Assembly: GCA_963576735.1 (NCBI GenBank)
Contig: OY755175.1
Coordinates: forward strand, 15,578,401-15,642,400
Direction: 5' to 3'
Length of the DNA: 64,000 nt
Origin: Bedellia somnulentella
Lineage: Eukaryota; Arthropoda; Insecta; Lepidoptera; Bedelliidae
Under the pieces are notes generated by a model that saw only the letters and a list, made by a program, of their open reading frames with translations, was not told where the DNA came from and ran no database searches. Every line of letters starts with the position of its first letter. The first letter of the stretch is position 1. A program made the translations under genes and the position numbers. Positions 1 through 15,400 of the stretch are shown piece by piece.

Positions 1-454
1 AATTGCTATTCATATTTAAACATATCTCCTGTATTCTATATCTATACTTAATGATCAAGTTTTGTTCGTGTGTTTGTAGTAAATATCACCTCAAACATAC
101 ACCTACAACAATATACATACACATATATTAGTAACAATACACCTCTTAACTGATTTCTTTTTTTTCATTAACGGAAAGCTTAAGACTTCAGGCTATACAA
201 AATCACGCTTAAAATCACAAGGCGTGAGCTGTTATCTCATAACACTACCCGTGCAAAGACAGGGTGAGCCGCTACAAATTTTATAACTGTGATACCAGCT
301 GATTCCGATATTCGGAGAAGTTGATATTCCCGATATTCCCTTTTTGTCCCTGACTAATATTCAGTCCAAGCGAAAACAGGACTAAATAAATTAAGAAGAT
401 TTATTTCGACTGCTACCTTTTAGAATATAATAAGCCGAATGTCAAACATTTTAC
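1..454. other. RB1CC1 intron sequence at the left edge
   Basis: The donor GTAAAA lies just below 455. Positions 175-260 look like a worn piece of a dispersed repeat (a motif ending caaggcgtgag also occurs near 17,270). No further exon is visible before the window ends. Confidence 0.5.
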
Positions 455-3400
455 CTGAGCCTTCAACAACGGATCATAATCGTTGGTCTCCGGGTCAGTC
501 AGTTGTTGTATAGTTTCTTTGTACTTGGAACATTCTCGAAGCAAATTGGCTTCCCGCTCCCGAAGTAACTCTAACTGGCGATCTTTCTCTGATAGTAAGC
601 GACGGCCTACTTCGTTTATTGATATCTAAAAGAGAGAAATAAATCAGATTTAGATGTTTAGATTGTAGAGAGAAATAATTATAACACCAAATTCGACGTG
701 GTGTCGGCTTAGAATATCACGAACCCATTTCTTCCCGATGGATTGTAAAAATCGAGATAAAGTTTTGGGGTTTTGGGTGAAGTGGCGGGGGACTCATCAC
801 GAAAAAGCCTTTATTTTGTTATCATTGCCCTACTTAGCTTTTGTTTCTTAAGTTCCGGATACCCCCCTTTTGGACTTTTTATATCTCTCTATATTGATAT
901 GAATTTTAACTATTTGAAATATTGAAAGAATTTGTTTTCGTTTCTCGGGACAGACAGGCGAACGCTAACATTTCAGTTAGTAAAAATTATCCCAAATGGT
1001 TAAAATATTGCAGGCTTAATTACCTGATTATCTGAACACTAAGTTGATTCCATTTTTTTGAGGGCATTTAACGACTGTACCTCTTAATATTTACACAATT
1101 AACTACACTAATTGTTTTCCAACAAACCTGTTTCTCCGCCTCAAGTCTATGCAACTCTTCGTCAAGTCTCTTCTTCCACTCTTCCTCGCACTTCTCAACT
1201 GCTTCTTTCACCGCTTCTTCTTTCTCTACTTCTGCGTTTTCTTTCGTCTGCATCACGATGGCGTTGTGGCTAGATATCTCTATCACGTCTGTTCTTTCTA
1301 TCTTCTCTAGACTTGATTCTGAAGGTGATCTGTCCATGTTTGTCAGTGCTACTAGACGGAACCTAGAATAGAGAAGACAAAGATTTGAGAAATGTAGAAA
1401 GATTTAATAGTACTATGATATAGTCGTCGCAGCTTCCTATGCAGCAAAAATAAAAATAAACAATAACACAACTGTCCGCAAAACGATACGATATTTAAGC
1501 CATCGATAGTCAAATAAGAATGGTCAAATAAGTTACATTATTTTTAGTAAGTTATGTTTATCTTTTATTTCAGGCAAACGATAAAGTTTTACATTGTATT
1601 ATACACCATTTTGTCTTTTTTTATTGTTATTCAATTAGTTCTTCTTTTTAACTTCTTTTCATTGTTCATGTATTATTATATAAAAATAATTGTAATCTTT
1701 TTATTTTATTGATTCATTTATATGCATAAGTGATAATTTAGGAGCAAGCATAATTGTAGTTATTATAATCATATTTATTAGTAATGAATCTAAGTAAATA
1801 AAAAATCAAAACAAAGGATATAATTTACAAAAATGTTGTTACCTCGATCGCATTGATTCAATTTCTGCTTTGTAATCTAACTGCATCTTTTCCTGTAACT
1901 CTTTAATTTCCTTCTGTTTTTGAACTTCTGCGTCTACTAGCTTCTGCTCTAACTCTTTGATTTCGTCTCTAGTTTTTTCTAGTAATTCTTTTGTACTTTC
2001 ATGACCACTATTTAATAGATCTAGTTCTCTTTGGTGTTTTAATTCTAATTGTTCTCGTTCCTTTTTCATTGATTCGATGAGGTGATCTCTCTTATAAAGA
2101 TCATTTCTTAAATCTGTTAGCTCTAATTCGTGATCTATAGTTAATCTTTGAGTCTCTTCTCTGAATTTTAGAGCATTTTCTTCATTAGTTTTCTGCCATA
2201 ATTGTAGTAACTCTAAATATCTAGCGCTAATAAATTTGCCCTGTTCGTCAATATCACATTTTAGCCTTGTTAATTCTTCTTTTATGTAGAGTACATTAAC
2301 TTTACACAATTCGTAGAATTTTAATAGAAAATCTTTAAGTTTCGCAATGTTTATTGCATGCGTGTCCATATTATCCTGAAATCATACATAAATAAGTTTA
2401 TACAATTATATACAACTATACAACACGATTCTAAAAAAGAGCAAACATAAATGATTTAACAAAAATATGGAATAACAAAGAAATGGGGCCGGATATTAGT
2501 AAAAACTGTCAAATACAAATGAATTATAGGTTTTTTTGCAATGTCATTTTTTGTCGTTCTAAAGGAAAAGAGCATGGCAAAAGTATTTAACGATAAGGTG
2601 TGCTACAACTTTTACTACATATAATAACTAGCAATATTGATAAATCTAAAATGTATTCGGTACTAAGCAATAATGACTACACAGGACTAAAACAATGTAG
2701 ACCTGAGTGTCCCGGCCCCATTCTAAGCTTGATGGCGGAGATTCCTCTATGTAAAATTCAGAGTTCTCAAATTCTCCTTTTACATTCCACGGAATTACTG
2801 CTTCCTTTAACAAATAAATAACCGTGAAAATTCGTCATTTGATACTTATATTGTCGCAGTGCACGAAAATAATGTAATTATAATCCGCCATCTTGTATTG
2901 GCTGCCATTTTGATTTAACAAAAAGGAACGCAACTTATCAATTGTCGCATACAACCATAATGTGCATACCATAGATTCATTTCAATCAGTTCACTAGGCA
3001 ACTGCTTGAAAATTTATTTGCGATATTCACTGACACAAACTGTTAATTTTGATTCCTTCAAGGTTTGAATATAATTGAGTATAAATTATTATTAGTGAAC
3101 CATGCCAACCTCAGTGACAGTAGAAACTGCCATGGTTTCTGGCACACACGTCGTCGAGATATCCACTTTCTGTTTGTCCGACGTACTTTGACGACTCAAC
3201 CGTTCGAAGTCCCCACCTTCCGTCTCAGAGTCGAATTCCCTGTAAAAATATATTCATAAGTCAATCTCTAAGATATTGGTTTTTTATCAAAACTCTGTAA
3301 AATAGTTTGACCTCTAATATTTTTTCAAGCCAAAACCTGTATAATTCTTGCAGTGGAAACTTTAAATAACCATAGCTAATTGACAAATCTGTTTTGAAGA

Positions 3401-6400
3401 AAAATATTCATATTAGTATTTTATTATTGAACTCTGCATCGAAAAAAGTAATAATAAACAAAATCTTGGCATACCGAATTGTCACTAAGTTTGGCTATAT
3501 GCTGTGTAGTGTCGGCTAAGAATAGCACTACCCCATTTCTTCCGGTGGGTGTACGTAAGAGGCAACTAACGGTATTGGGGTTTTAAGGGATTTTTGGGCG
3601 ATGTGGTTGGAGACCCATCACCAACAACCTTTATTTTTACCATCTTTTCCCCACTCACATTTCCGGAAGTGGCTGAGGAATTTCTAATTCCTTAGCTCTG
3701 GCTACTCCTTCTAGGGATTTACAGCCGTGAGTATTTGTATGTATGTTGACTATATAATGTTCTTTAAAACTTGTTGGTAAAAATGGTATAATATGATGTA
3801 AAATTTATATACAATTCCTGTTGAACTGGGATACATTAAAGCTAAGAGAATAATACGAAAATTTCCGTAAAAGATTTTAATGTATGACGAGAAAGAAGAA
3901 TAGTTTAAAAAGTTTGTATATCTAGGAGGTACGTCTACTCTAAAATGTGGAGAATATAAAAAGGGAAGAGTTAAAATGGTTAATAAATATGAAATATGGC
4001 CAATAGGAGCTTATTTATTCAGAAATGGAAATTGTTCGAGTGTTTTTTTCTTAATTACTACTTACATTACATTCAAATAAACTTACTTGTCTAAATCTGC
4101 CTGAATATTCACATCTTTATCGGGAAATTCGGAACTGCTATATCTGCAAAAATACTCATTTTCAATACTGCTATTGCATTACTATATGCAACTATATTCC
4201 TTTTATTAGGTAAGTACTACAACATATTGATAATTAAAGTTTACTATAACTATTATTTATTTATTAATCTTTATTAACATAACTGTTTTTACAGTTTGTC
4301 TGCAGATGGAGTCTCTTATGTATTTATATTTATGTATTATGAATGAATATTTTTAGTATATAATTATACGTGTAGTTTTTATATAATAATTTAGTAACGC
4401 GGTACTTTCTACTGCTATTATTTATTTATACGAGTATGTTATAAGTTCTCTTTTTCATAATGACATTGTGACGTCTTTTCTTTTATATTTTTATTTTGGG
4501 GCTGACTGAAAATCAGTGTTGTGAGGTATTCATTTACTTCACAACGATAATGCTGAGGCAGCTTCCAAATTCGTTGCTACTACGCAGGTTATACGGCTAT
4601 AGTTTTTTTTTCTTTTATATCTTGGAATTAGTGTGTATGATATTGTCTTTTTATTATTATTTTTCTGTGTGTTTGTATATACTTATTTTTGTGCTGTGTT
4701 TTCCTTTGTACGTGTGTAGCAGCGAAGAAATGTTTTTCTTTCTTTCTTTCTTTCTTTCTTTATATGAACAATCTAGCTTGTTCTAAATCTGACAAATCTT
4801 TTCGCTGTGTCTGAGCCGTGAACATACTTAATTATATCGAAAATTTAGTAAACATGTATACTTTAAAGACGCTTCTGTAAAATGCACTGGTACGAATCCA
4901 AGATGAGATGGGGGACATGGAAATTCGTTTACAAATATTTGAATATAAAGAGGGAAAATGTTTTGTTTGTATTGAAACATCTCATAAATAACTCAAACCA
5001 ATTAAAAATTATTTAACCAAGGGAAAACTACCTCCTTCCTACTTTACATACGCTAATAAATCATATGTACAAACCTTTGCCTAAAAAACTTGACAGTAAC
5101 TTCCATATCATAATTAGGTACGTGCTCAGCCAATTCCGGGAACGTCTTCGCAACGAATTCAACGTCTTCATCTGTTAGTTGCGGCATTCGAGCGTCAAAT
5201 TGCGGCGGCATCTGGGTGGCGTATGGGGGAGGCAGTTCTAGCATGCCCGGAAATAGGCTTCGCAGGAAATGGCCATGGAACATCGTGTTAAATTCTTGAC
5301 GTCGACTTATCTCCTCGTCGTGGATCTTTAGGAGGTTTGTTGATAGGTCTGAGGCCCACTGGAATAAGAAAAGGATATGAAAAATCATGAAGGTTATAAT
5401 CACTGTATGTCTTGAAAGTCGAAAGGCGACAAGGGTTGCCGTTCGTTGAAATTGACTGAAAATGCCCGAATTAAACCTTTCACAACAGTTGTCCTTACTT
5501 TTGTTTGATATTACCACACATAAAAGAATCCGACCACATATAAGATCTGTGCAAGACGCAAGGCTAAAGTGGATTGAGTTAGAAATCAAATCGCAACCGG
5601 GACTCAAGAGTATTTTTCAAATTGTGTAAAAAAATGGATCTCTTATTATGAGTCTAAAGACAGCTATGTGAATAAGTCTTTAAAGTTTAAAATATTTTAT
5701 CAGTGAATTTAACTGAATTCTGACTTCAAAAATTGTATAATACCTGAGCAAAAATTAAGTAATTGACTTGAACATCATCCCAGCCAGTATACGTACCCTT
5801 TCACGCTGGTCATCAGGCTTACCATTAATAGAGTGATTTTCTATAGTCAATCATTCTGGCATTGTGCGAGACTTATTTAGATTAACAATCTTTTCACATG
5901 CGTCGGTTGTCGCGATCCGGTATCTGCTTCGCAGCGGCGATGTATTAACTTTCTGGTCAAACTGTGACACTGCGTGAGCCCGTTCCGCCCGACAAAAGGG
6001 GATTAAAGACTACAACAGTGACCCAACATATGTCGCCGTCCAGCCGACAATCCTGCAGCTGCACCAGCGTCACTGGTAGCTACCGTACCTTATGGAACGC
6101 GTGCGAGAAGGTCCGGCGGCGCGCCACCTCCAGCACGGCGCGCACGAACACGGCGGGCGCGCGGTGCAGCTGCGTCACCACGTCGAAGTAGCGCGCCAGC
6201 CGCGTCACGCACTGGTAGCTCAGCAGCTGGTGCGCGTCCTGGACCGACATCGAGTTCTCGATCGTTAGCACCGTTCTGAAAAAATGTGGAAGATTATAAG
6301 TATGCAACTTAATAGGTCTTGTACTCGCGTACGAATGTGCGAAGAGCTTGGGGCGAATAATGGATGTCGATGTGATTAATCTATTTTTATGTGTAGGGTT

Positions 6401-9400
6401 TGTTAAAAGTGTTTAAGCTAGATTACTACGTCGCTTCGATGTTATTAACTTTTGATTGTTAATGGACATGAACAAACCACGCGGCTAATATTTCGGCGAG
6501 CGGCGGGATGAATAATCGTTTGAACATTCATAATCTAAGCATGGGCAAATTTTTGTACACAATTACATTGCCTGTGCTAAGTGCAAATGTGGCAGCGATA
6601 CTTAACACGTTAATGTTCAACTTTGGTGAGGTATGGTTTAAGTTAGTTCCCATTTTTTCAGTGTTTCAATGATAATCTGAGAATTTATGATATCAGTATG
6701 ATCAACCACATTAAAAATAAAAACTAAGTATATTACCGCATAAATTAAGAAAAAAAGAACTTACTCTAATCTAGCCTTAAGTATATGTGATAATTCGTCC
6801 TTTGATTTGGCAATTCTTCTTCGAATGTCGACAAGCAGCTGATGATTTTTGAGCAGTTTTTCAAGTTGGTAGCGATGCGACTGCACTAACGTTGGTAACA
6901 CTGATGGATCACAAGCCGTGCTTACACGCTCACGATTCTGCAAATAAAAAAAAACATATACTAACAATCAATTCAACATTGCCCTGATAAAAGCATTTAG
7001 GCGGCAGTGGTAGGCGGAGAAATCTTATGCACTTATTTACAACCTCCGTGGTCCATAGACCACGCTAAAGCCCCAGAGATCACGAGTTCAACTCCAGGAA
7101 GATAAATCTTTAATCAAATTTGGTTGAGATAAGCAGACTGAAAAACCTGATTGTCTGAATATCAAGACGAATTCATGATTACAGCTTAAAAGGGACGATG
7201 GATTATGATTAGTAATAATCCCCACATGAGGTTTTCAGTAACCAAACATTCTAATTTTATTTTAATTTTTTTTCATTTTCTTTTAATGATTATCTTTTAT
7301 CTTCTAGTGGGGGACAACTTATTTCCCTTAAGTGAGCCTCTCATGGATTCTCTAGAATAAACGAAAATGATCTGGGCTGAACACGTCTACGTCCTCTATT
7401 AAAACACACCTGTGTGTTGATTTTAGATTAAGTCACTAACGTGTAAAACCTATGTGTGGAACTTGTGAACTTATCAGTAAAAATGAATTAACCTGTATCA
7501 AAGAAGCCGCCTGATCGTGCTGATCTCGCTCCAATTTCTTCGCATCACACATGAGTTGGTCTAGCCCGTACAAGCGATCCTCTATACCCTTGATCTGCTT
7601 CAAACCCAACATGTTGGCGTACTCTAGAATATGGCAGAGCTCAGCTTCTCGTTCTTTTAACGGGTCGGCGTCGATCTGAATGATAAAAAGAATGTAATTG
7701 AAGATTTGGTATTGCGTATCACAGTTTAAATGTGTAACAAATATTATGTAAAATTGGTGGTCTTATTTGCTTAGGCTGATAAAAAACTTCAGTAGGTCGG
7801 TCTAAAGAGGAATTGTTTTTAATGTAGAAGCATAGTTCAAATCCTGAATCAAGCTGATACTAACGTCTCTTTCCTAAAATCAATCATTCTCTCAGCCCAT
7901 ATATGTCCCCACTAAGGGGCTCGAGCCTACCATATATAGGGCGATTTGGACATAGTCCACCACGCTGGCCAATTGCAGGTTGGCAGACTAACGACTACTA
8001 CCGTAATAGTAGCCGGGACCGACGGCTTAACGTGCCCTTCGAAGCACGGAACCATCTTAATTTTCGGATAATCAGGTGATTCAAGCCTGCAATATCCGAC
8101 TGTGTTTAATCTTACAAATTAAAGGGTCTAGCAGGCTAAGGAAGAAGCAGTGGCCACTGTGAGATTTTCCGATTTTTTTTTTACACGTTTGTTTGCTACC
8201 ATTTAACTAGGCAACACTCCAATTTACAGCCAGCTACCATGAATACATACATACATACATATACTCACGGCTATATTTCCCTAGAAGGGGTAACCAGAGC
8301 TAAGGAATTATATTTTCCTCAGCCACTTTTGGAAGTTGAATGGGGAAAACATAACATAACATAAACGTTTACGCCGAATATCCCCGAAGGGGTTGGCAGA
8401 GGTACTAATACTTCTGAACATCACGTGACTTTGTCACCTGGTGTTCAGAGTACCCACGTTTTGCATGGACAGTGTACTCACGTGATAGGGGGCATCGCCG
8501 TTTTGTACGAATACACTGTCACATGACTAAGTACAACTCAGCCATGTGGGTTTCCTCACGATTTTTTCCCTCACCGTTAACAACCATGATAAATTAACCA
8601 CACATATGTCTTTAGAAAAGACAAATTAGTGTAGGCCCGACCCAGGATTTGAACACTAGTCGTTTGCACGATAACCGAGTGTTCTACCCACTGGGCTATC
8701 ACGGTTGCTATGGGGAAAAGATGGTAAAAATAAAGGTTTTTGGTGATGGGTCTCCAACCGCATCGCCCAAAAATCCAATAAAAAGCCCCAATACCCTTAG
8801 TCGCCTCTTACGACACCCGTGGGTAGAAAGGAGTAGCGACATTCTAAGCTGGCACTACACGGCACACGATTTGCCTGCAGATTTGACAAAAACGTCAAAT
8901 CTGCAGACGTTATTTCAATTTATATTTTCTCCTTAACTATAGTAGGCAGAATATCGAAACCAACTAGTATCTACGTGCATTGAGTTAAAGTATACTCTGG
9001 TGTATTATTTACTAAAGGGTTGCTTGAAAAATTCCAGAAAAAAAACACATTTTTTATCATAAAACATTTTTTGACATTTATTTTTGACAGGTTCTTCGAA
9101 AGCCACACCCATGAAAATTATAATATAAAACAAATATACAGATATCTTTCAGCTCACCAAAAATTATTTCATTCGGTTGGGTGCGTCTACGCTAAAAATC
9201 AATTAATGTTGATAATGTAACATAAATATATTATCCATACAATGTTAATATAAGTTCTATTTCTTCTTACAATCATAGAGAATAAAAAATGTCATTTTCT
9301 GATATGGCGAATTTTGTTTTTCTAATACCTACATAATAAATAAATAGACGGTACTGAGTTTTTGTGATAGCGGGCGATACTTATATGGTAGGAGAAGCAG

Positions 9401-12400
9401 GGCAACTTATATTAACATTGTATGGATAATATATTTACATGTTACATTATGGACATTAATCGATTTTTAGCGTAGACGCACCCAACCGAATGAAACAATT
9501 TTTGGTGTGCTGAAAGATATCTGTATATTTGTTTTATATTATAATTTTCATTGGTGTGCCTTTCAGAGAACCTGTCAAAAATAAATCGTGTTTTTTTCTG
9601 GAATTTTTCAAGCAACCCTTTAGTAAATAATACACCAGAGTATACTTTAACTCAATGCACGTAGATACTAGTTGGTTTCGATATTCTGCCTACTATAGTT
9701 AAGGAGAAAATATAAATTGAAATAACGTCTGCAGATTTGACGTTTTTGTCAAAATCTCGTAAAGTATTCATGGTAGCTGTCAGTAAATTGGAGTGTTGCC
9801 TAGTTAAATGGTAGCAAACAAACGTGTAAAAAGATCGGAAAATCTCACAGTGGCCACTGCTCCTTCCTTAGCCTGCCAGACCCTTTGTAGGGTTACCACC
9901 CCCCGGGAATCGAACCCGGGACCTCCGTACTTGAAACCAAGCGCTTCACCGCGAGAGCACGGAGGCAAATCAATCATATAGTTTATTTATTGAGGTTTTT
10001 AATTGCAATTAATTGCCGTGTAGTGTCGGTTTAGAATAACACTACCCCATTTCTACCCGTGGGTGATCGTAAGAGGCGACTAAGGGTATAGGGGCTTTTT
10101 AAATGATTTTTGGGCGATGTGGTTGGAGACCCGTCACCAAAAACATTTATTATTACCATCTTTTCCCCAATTAACTTCCAAAAGTGGCTGAGGAATTTCT
10201 CATTCCAAGGCTCTGGCTACCCCGTTAAGGGATTTACAGCCGTGAGTATATGTATGTATGTATGTATGTTAATTGCAATTATACTAAGACTTGTAAATTA
10301 GTGCAAAACGGCATCCTCGGCTCCCACTATGTTTGAATACACCGTCCAGCAAAAAATGGGTGCTGAACACAAATTAACATAATTAACAAAAAATAATAAA
10401 TTAACATAACGTGATATTATCACGTGATATTTCTCATAATAGTACCTCTGTCTACTATATACTGCGGAAACGATAAACAATCCAACACCCATATCATTGT
10501 ACATCATGTCGACACCGGTGCAGTGAAAATTGAGATAAATAACATTAAACGTGTGCATCGCGCGGCGACCACGTGTAGGTCGAGGTCAGTTACGTGACAT
10601 TGGACATATGTTACGAAATGCGGTTCATTTACGTAGTTCATGCACTTATATAGTCGACACCTCTTTACTACATTGTCACGCCGTTAGTTCGTTTTCGGGG
10701 TAGGCAGGGAATATCGATCGCCATTTTATACGATGTTGGAAAACATTTCGAAATTCCAATTATTAGTCTTGAATATGATAAGGATTAGAAAACACGTTTC
10801 TACATAGTAAATAAACAAAGAAATATATTAATGAATACACCAATAATACACCAGGTGACAATGTCACGTAATGTTCAGAAGTATTAGTACCTCTGTCAAC
10901 GCCTTCGGGGATATTCGGCGTGAACGTGAGTTTGAGTTGAGCATATAAATGAACTTCGGCAGTGGATAATATTATAGTATGACTTTTACTTATGAATGCA
11001 TGGCATATTTTAAGATTTTTAGTGCACTTGCTGTACGTATGTAATTTAAATTCGATAAGAATTGGTATTTAATCAATGTTGACATGATTTGATGCATAAC
11101 GAGGCAAATGGCTATCGCTGGGTCATACAAAAGGTTAACAACAATAGTCACTAGGTTGCTAAGTGAATGTACTACCGACAGGTATTATTAAAAAACTCTA
11201 ACAAAAATCATTATTTGAGTGTGTGTGCGTCACATGTATAGACTAAATGGACTATTTCATTTTATTCAAAGATCACGGAATTGAACTTTGTGTTTTGTTT
11301 ACTGCAGAAACTGTAGTTGTTCTCATTTGGTAACATTCAACATAAATAAATAGGTAAAACTCACGCTACAGATTACTCCGAAACTTGACGTAGCATCCTT
11401 AAAGAAAGGCAGGACTTATTATTACATTACTTACGATGTAATCACGATTGTATGCCTTTAATCGTTTTCAAAACTAAATTTTTATTAATGTAAAATTATC
11501 AAATATTATGTCTGTTGTGTTAACTGCCGGTGTAGCTTATTTAGATAAATAAATAATAATAAATACTAAAGTCTATAAGATCTAACAACAATAACCAATA
11601 ATTAAAATGTGCGAAATACGAAAGAAACAACAGGGTAATTAAGACTCACCAAAGCCAGTCCTTTCTGACAATAATCCAGGATATCTTGCAAGGAAGCCTT
11701 ATTCCCCTGCGCTAGAATCCAGTGCAGTAAAGTCGGCTCCTCTTTGGCACTCTCGTACGACCGCGCTTTGAAGGTCACTCCTTCATCAGATTCTTCTATT
11801 GTTTCTTCTGCGCGGTCTTCGGCTTTTATCAGGGAGCCTTCTTTTTGCGTTTCGAACACTAAAATAAATGGGCGCCTAGGTACTTAAGGTTGTTTTATCT
11901 ATACACTTAAATAAAATTGGGGCCTTTTAAATATAAAATAACCCATTTTGACTAACTTTAAGAAGACCAATTTGTTTGTGTGTCTGTTTGTAGTCCGATA
12001 CAATCCACCGATCAGACCTTTTGAAACCACGACTTTCAGAGGTAACATAGGCTAACCAAATCTCGCTATATAGAGCCGGGAGGGTCCACTGTTCTTGAAA
12101 AAATGTAATAGTCTAACTTACCATCTTCTTCAGACAACTTAAAGGCGTCCACTCCAAAATCCTGGTATCCTTTATTCTCCGAGCTATGGTCTAGGTGTGC
12201 GCTGATCTTGTCATAATGACCTTCGAAGTCGGCTTCCTCAAACACGTCGAAGGCTGAAAACCTGTGAGCCTCAGCGTTCAGCCGTAGCGCAGGTAATATT
12301 GGTATCTTGCCTAGAGATTCTAATACTTCGTTTAATCTGAAAAGAGGGATACATGGTAGAAAAAAAATAAATTTATACAGTTTTCCAGTTTTAAGCTGGG

Positions 12401-15400
12401 CTGTGAAATCCTTCCACAATTTCGAACCAAATCGATAGAGTAATAGATCAAATTCGTAAAACAGATATTTTATAGTAATTTTGGGAAGCAACTGTGTCAA
12501 TTACTAAGTAACTTCTTAGGTAGTTGAAATAAATGTTTTTGGTATAGGTTTTTATTTACAAACATAATATTAAGCAAGCAATTAATACTTCTTACCTACA
12601 ATATTGTAAATAATACTGGTTGAAATTTACTACAGTCAATGCGAGAACTAAATAATTTTGAATAAAAAACATACAAACAATCAATCATAGCGGATCAGTA
12701 CATCGCCTTATACAGTATAGAACCAACACATTTCAATTAAGATTCTAGTTGCCTATTACGGTCCTAACATGTACCGCACACCTTACTTATTGATGTTACG
12801 TTCTTATTTGTAACCTCAAGATACTTAAGAAGACAAACATATTTTAAAAATATTTCGTTTATTAATTTGTCTTTATACTATATCAATTTTACTGACCTAG
12901 CAAAAGAATTTCAAATGGTTTCTTAAGTAATGGAAAAGGCCTATATCAAACTTAGATACAAATTTGCTGTGTAGTGTCGGCTTAGAATAGCACTATCTCA
13001 TTTCTTACGGTGGGTGTACGTAAGAGGCGACTAACGGTATTGGGGCTTTTAAAGGATTTTTGGGCGATGCGGTTGGAGACCCATCACCAACAACCTTTTT
13101 TTTACCATCTTAGGAATTTCTGATTTCTTAGCTCTGGCTACCCCTTCTAGGGATTTATAGCCGTAAGTATATGTATGTAAGTGATATAAATTTAAATGAA
13201 GATGATCTATTTCATCCAAATAAACACTGAGGCAAATATGAGGAAACCTACAATCCGAATCTGTTATTGTTTTTAATAAAAATTACGAGGCGTAAAGTTA
13301 TGAGCACAGTTATGAGTGTTTTTAAGATGGTTTCCATCTCGTTATGGCTGAGCAATATTGTTATTCATTAGCTAATTTAGATTTAAATTAAGTTTTGATT
13401 TGCATTCAAATTGACTACCCACAAATAAGCTATAATAACGTTGAGAGTACGATCACGAAATTATGAGTATTAATTACGTACATTTACACCATATCACGTA
13501 AAAAATAAATCCCAAAAAGGGTAACCAAATTATTTTCAAATTATGATTAAAAACAATGATATAATTAAGGATGGTTGGTGACGCGTACCTAGTCACATCG
13601 GCCAACAATCACTTGAAATTCCCTAAACCCTAAGTCGCCTCTAAGGACGCTTCAGGGAAGAAATGGGTTAGTGCTATTCTCAGTCGATATTTAGCAGGTG
13701 TGATATAATCCGCAATTCAATGAGATTGCCGAAAAATCAATCCAAGCTAATCACGGCATTGAATGAAATAAAATCAATTTTAATTGTACATATATTGTAA
13801 CATGCATCTTTATAAAATCTACATATAATACAATACAAGGTTACCCACTAAATATGTTATTTAAAATAATACATAACATCAAAACATGGTAAATCCATGA
13901 TATAAGGAAGGGGGACGTATAACTGATTCATTGGAATTTTGACTAGAGATGATTATGATTATGAGATGAGATGCTTATTTTAAAGAAATAAATATTATGA
14001 AATAACTGAGACATATACTTCTCACCGTTAACAAAAAAAGAAGCATCCTTTTGTCTGAATACAGACTCTTATATTTTACGTTTTACAACAATACTGGCGA
14101 AAATTTACTACTTCCGGGATAATCATCTTGGTTTTTTCGTTGCAACTTGCTTTTTATAGCAACAAAAACTAATAAAATTATCGACATGTAATAAAATAAA
14201 CTTGTTACGGTTTGTATCTATTAATCTCTTTCTGACTCATAACATATTTAAAAAACAGTAATAATTAAATTTCGTTTTTATCGGACTTGTTTCAAAAAGT
14301 AAGCTGTTTCTATTTCACTCTGACGCTGACAGAATGTATAAATTGTATTCGAGGATAATACCCCGTCCGACTGTGCTCTTGTCGGGGAGTACCGCCTCTC
14401 TTACTTACTTACTTACTTACTTATACTCACGCCCATTATTCCCATTGGGGTAGGCAGAGACTATCGATCGCCACTTAGTACGATCTTGACAAACCTCTAC
14501 CGCCTCTCCCATTTAAAATTCTAATTTTCTGTTTCGGCCATGGGAGAGGCGAGGAACTAAAAGTATTCCCAATAATAATAACTTGTTACGTAATGAAATT
14601 TGACCATAAATAAATTATACACTTAGGTAAAGATCTTATTTCGATAAAATATCTTGAATTTGACTTGAATTATTATGACCTAGGGTAAATTTGCTCCACA
14701 ATTTTTATTCCAACGGTAAACCAAATAAGTCAACTAAAAAATGATGGTGACGCCACTTTCTATGGAGACAGCAAATATGATAAAAAAAGACTTACGCATT
14801 AAGCTGCTCGTGGTACTCTTCTTTTTTCAATCGATGCTTTTTAAATGACTCTTTAAAATTCTTCGATCTCTCACAAAACTCATTGAATATGTCTTCTAGA
14901 TTTGCAACGACTGCTGACCAACCCTGCAACAAAAATACAAATATGAGTACCTTATATAAATAACAGATTATTATTGTCCATTATCATACATCTGCACTCC
15001 TTAAACTATTCATCATGCAAAGAAAACACAGAGTAACTAGATGCTTTACAGATCTAGATTGATCGGAGGGAGGCTAGTAGGATTCCTCTTTGTTTACAAT
15101 CTGATGTACACAGAACATTAATTTTCTTAAATACACACATACATACATACATATACTCAAGGCTATAAATCCCTTCAAGGGGTAGCCAGAGACAATTAGA
15201 AATTCCTTTACCACTTTTGGAAATGATGGTGAAACAAAGGTTTTTGGTGATGGGCCTCCAACCGCAACGCCCAAATATCCCTTTAAAGCCCCAATAACGT
15301 TACGCGCCTCTTACGTACACCCACCGGAAGAAATTGGGTAGTGCTATTCTAAGCCGACACTACACAGCTATTATTTTTCTTCTCTTTTATTTATGAAGAA

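Larger units (their letters stand above)
8126..9885. mobile_element. Large foldback (long inverted repeat) element carrying nested SINE-like insertions
   Basis: The left arm (8126-8242, then 8876 to about 9268) is the reverse complement of the right arm (about 9370-9750, then 9755-9885) with only scattered differences. Shared phrases include gcagtggccactgtgagatt, gcaacactccaattta and agttggtttcgatattctgc. The loop is about 100 bp. The left arm is interrupted at about 8243-8870 by family A, which is itself split by family B. No transposase ORF is present, so it is non-autonomous. It lies in the largest RB1CC1 intron block (11,649-7676). Confidence 0.75.

Noticed and set aside
3065..3259. 64-codon plus-strand ORF
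   Set aside because: Antisense shadow of RB1CC1 exon 12.
4496..4786. 96-codon plus-strand ORF
   Set aside because: Lies in a T-rich RB1CC1 intron and includes the TTTC microsatellite; Phe/Leu/Tyr runs are compositional.
9898..9966. Possible functional tRNA gene
   Set aside because: T arm is good, but the GCCTCCG 5' end pairs with an internal CGGAGG and not the 3' end; a related head is present at 16.2 kb.
10298..10558. 86-codon minus-strand ORF
   Set aside because: No recognisable domain, between repeats, no splice context with RB1CC1.
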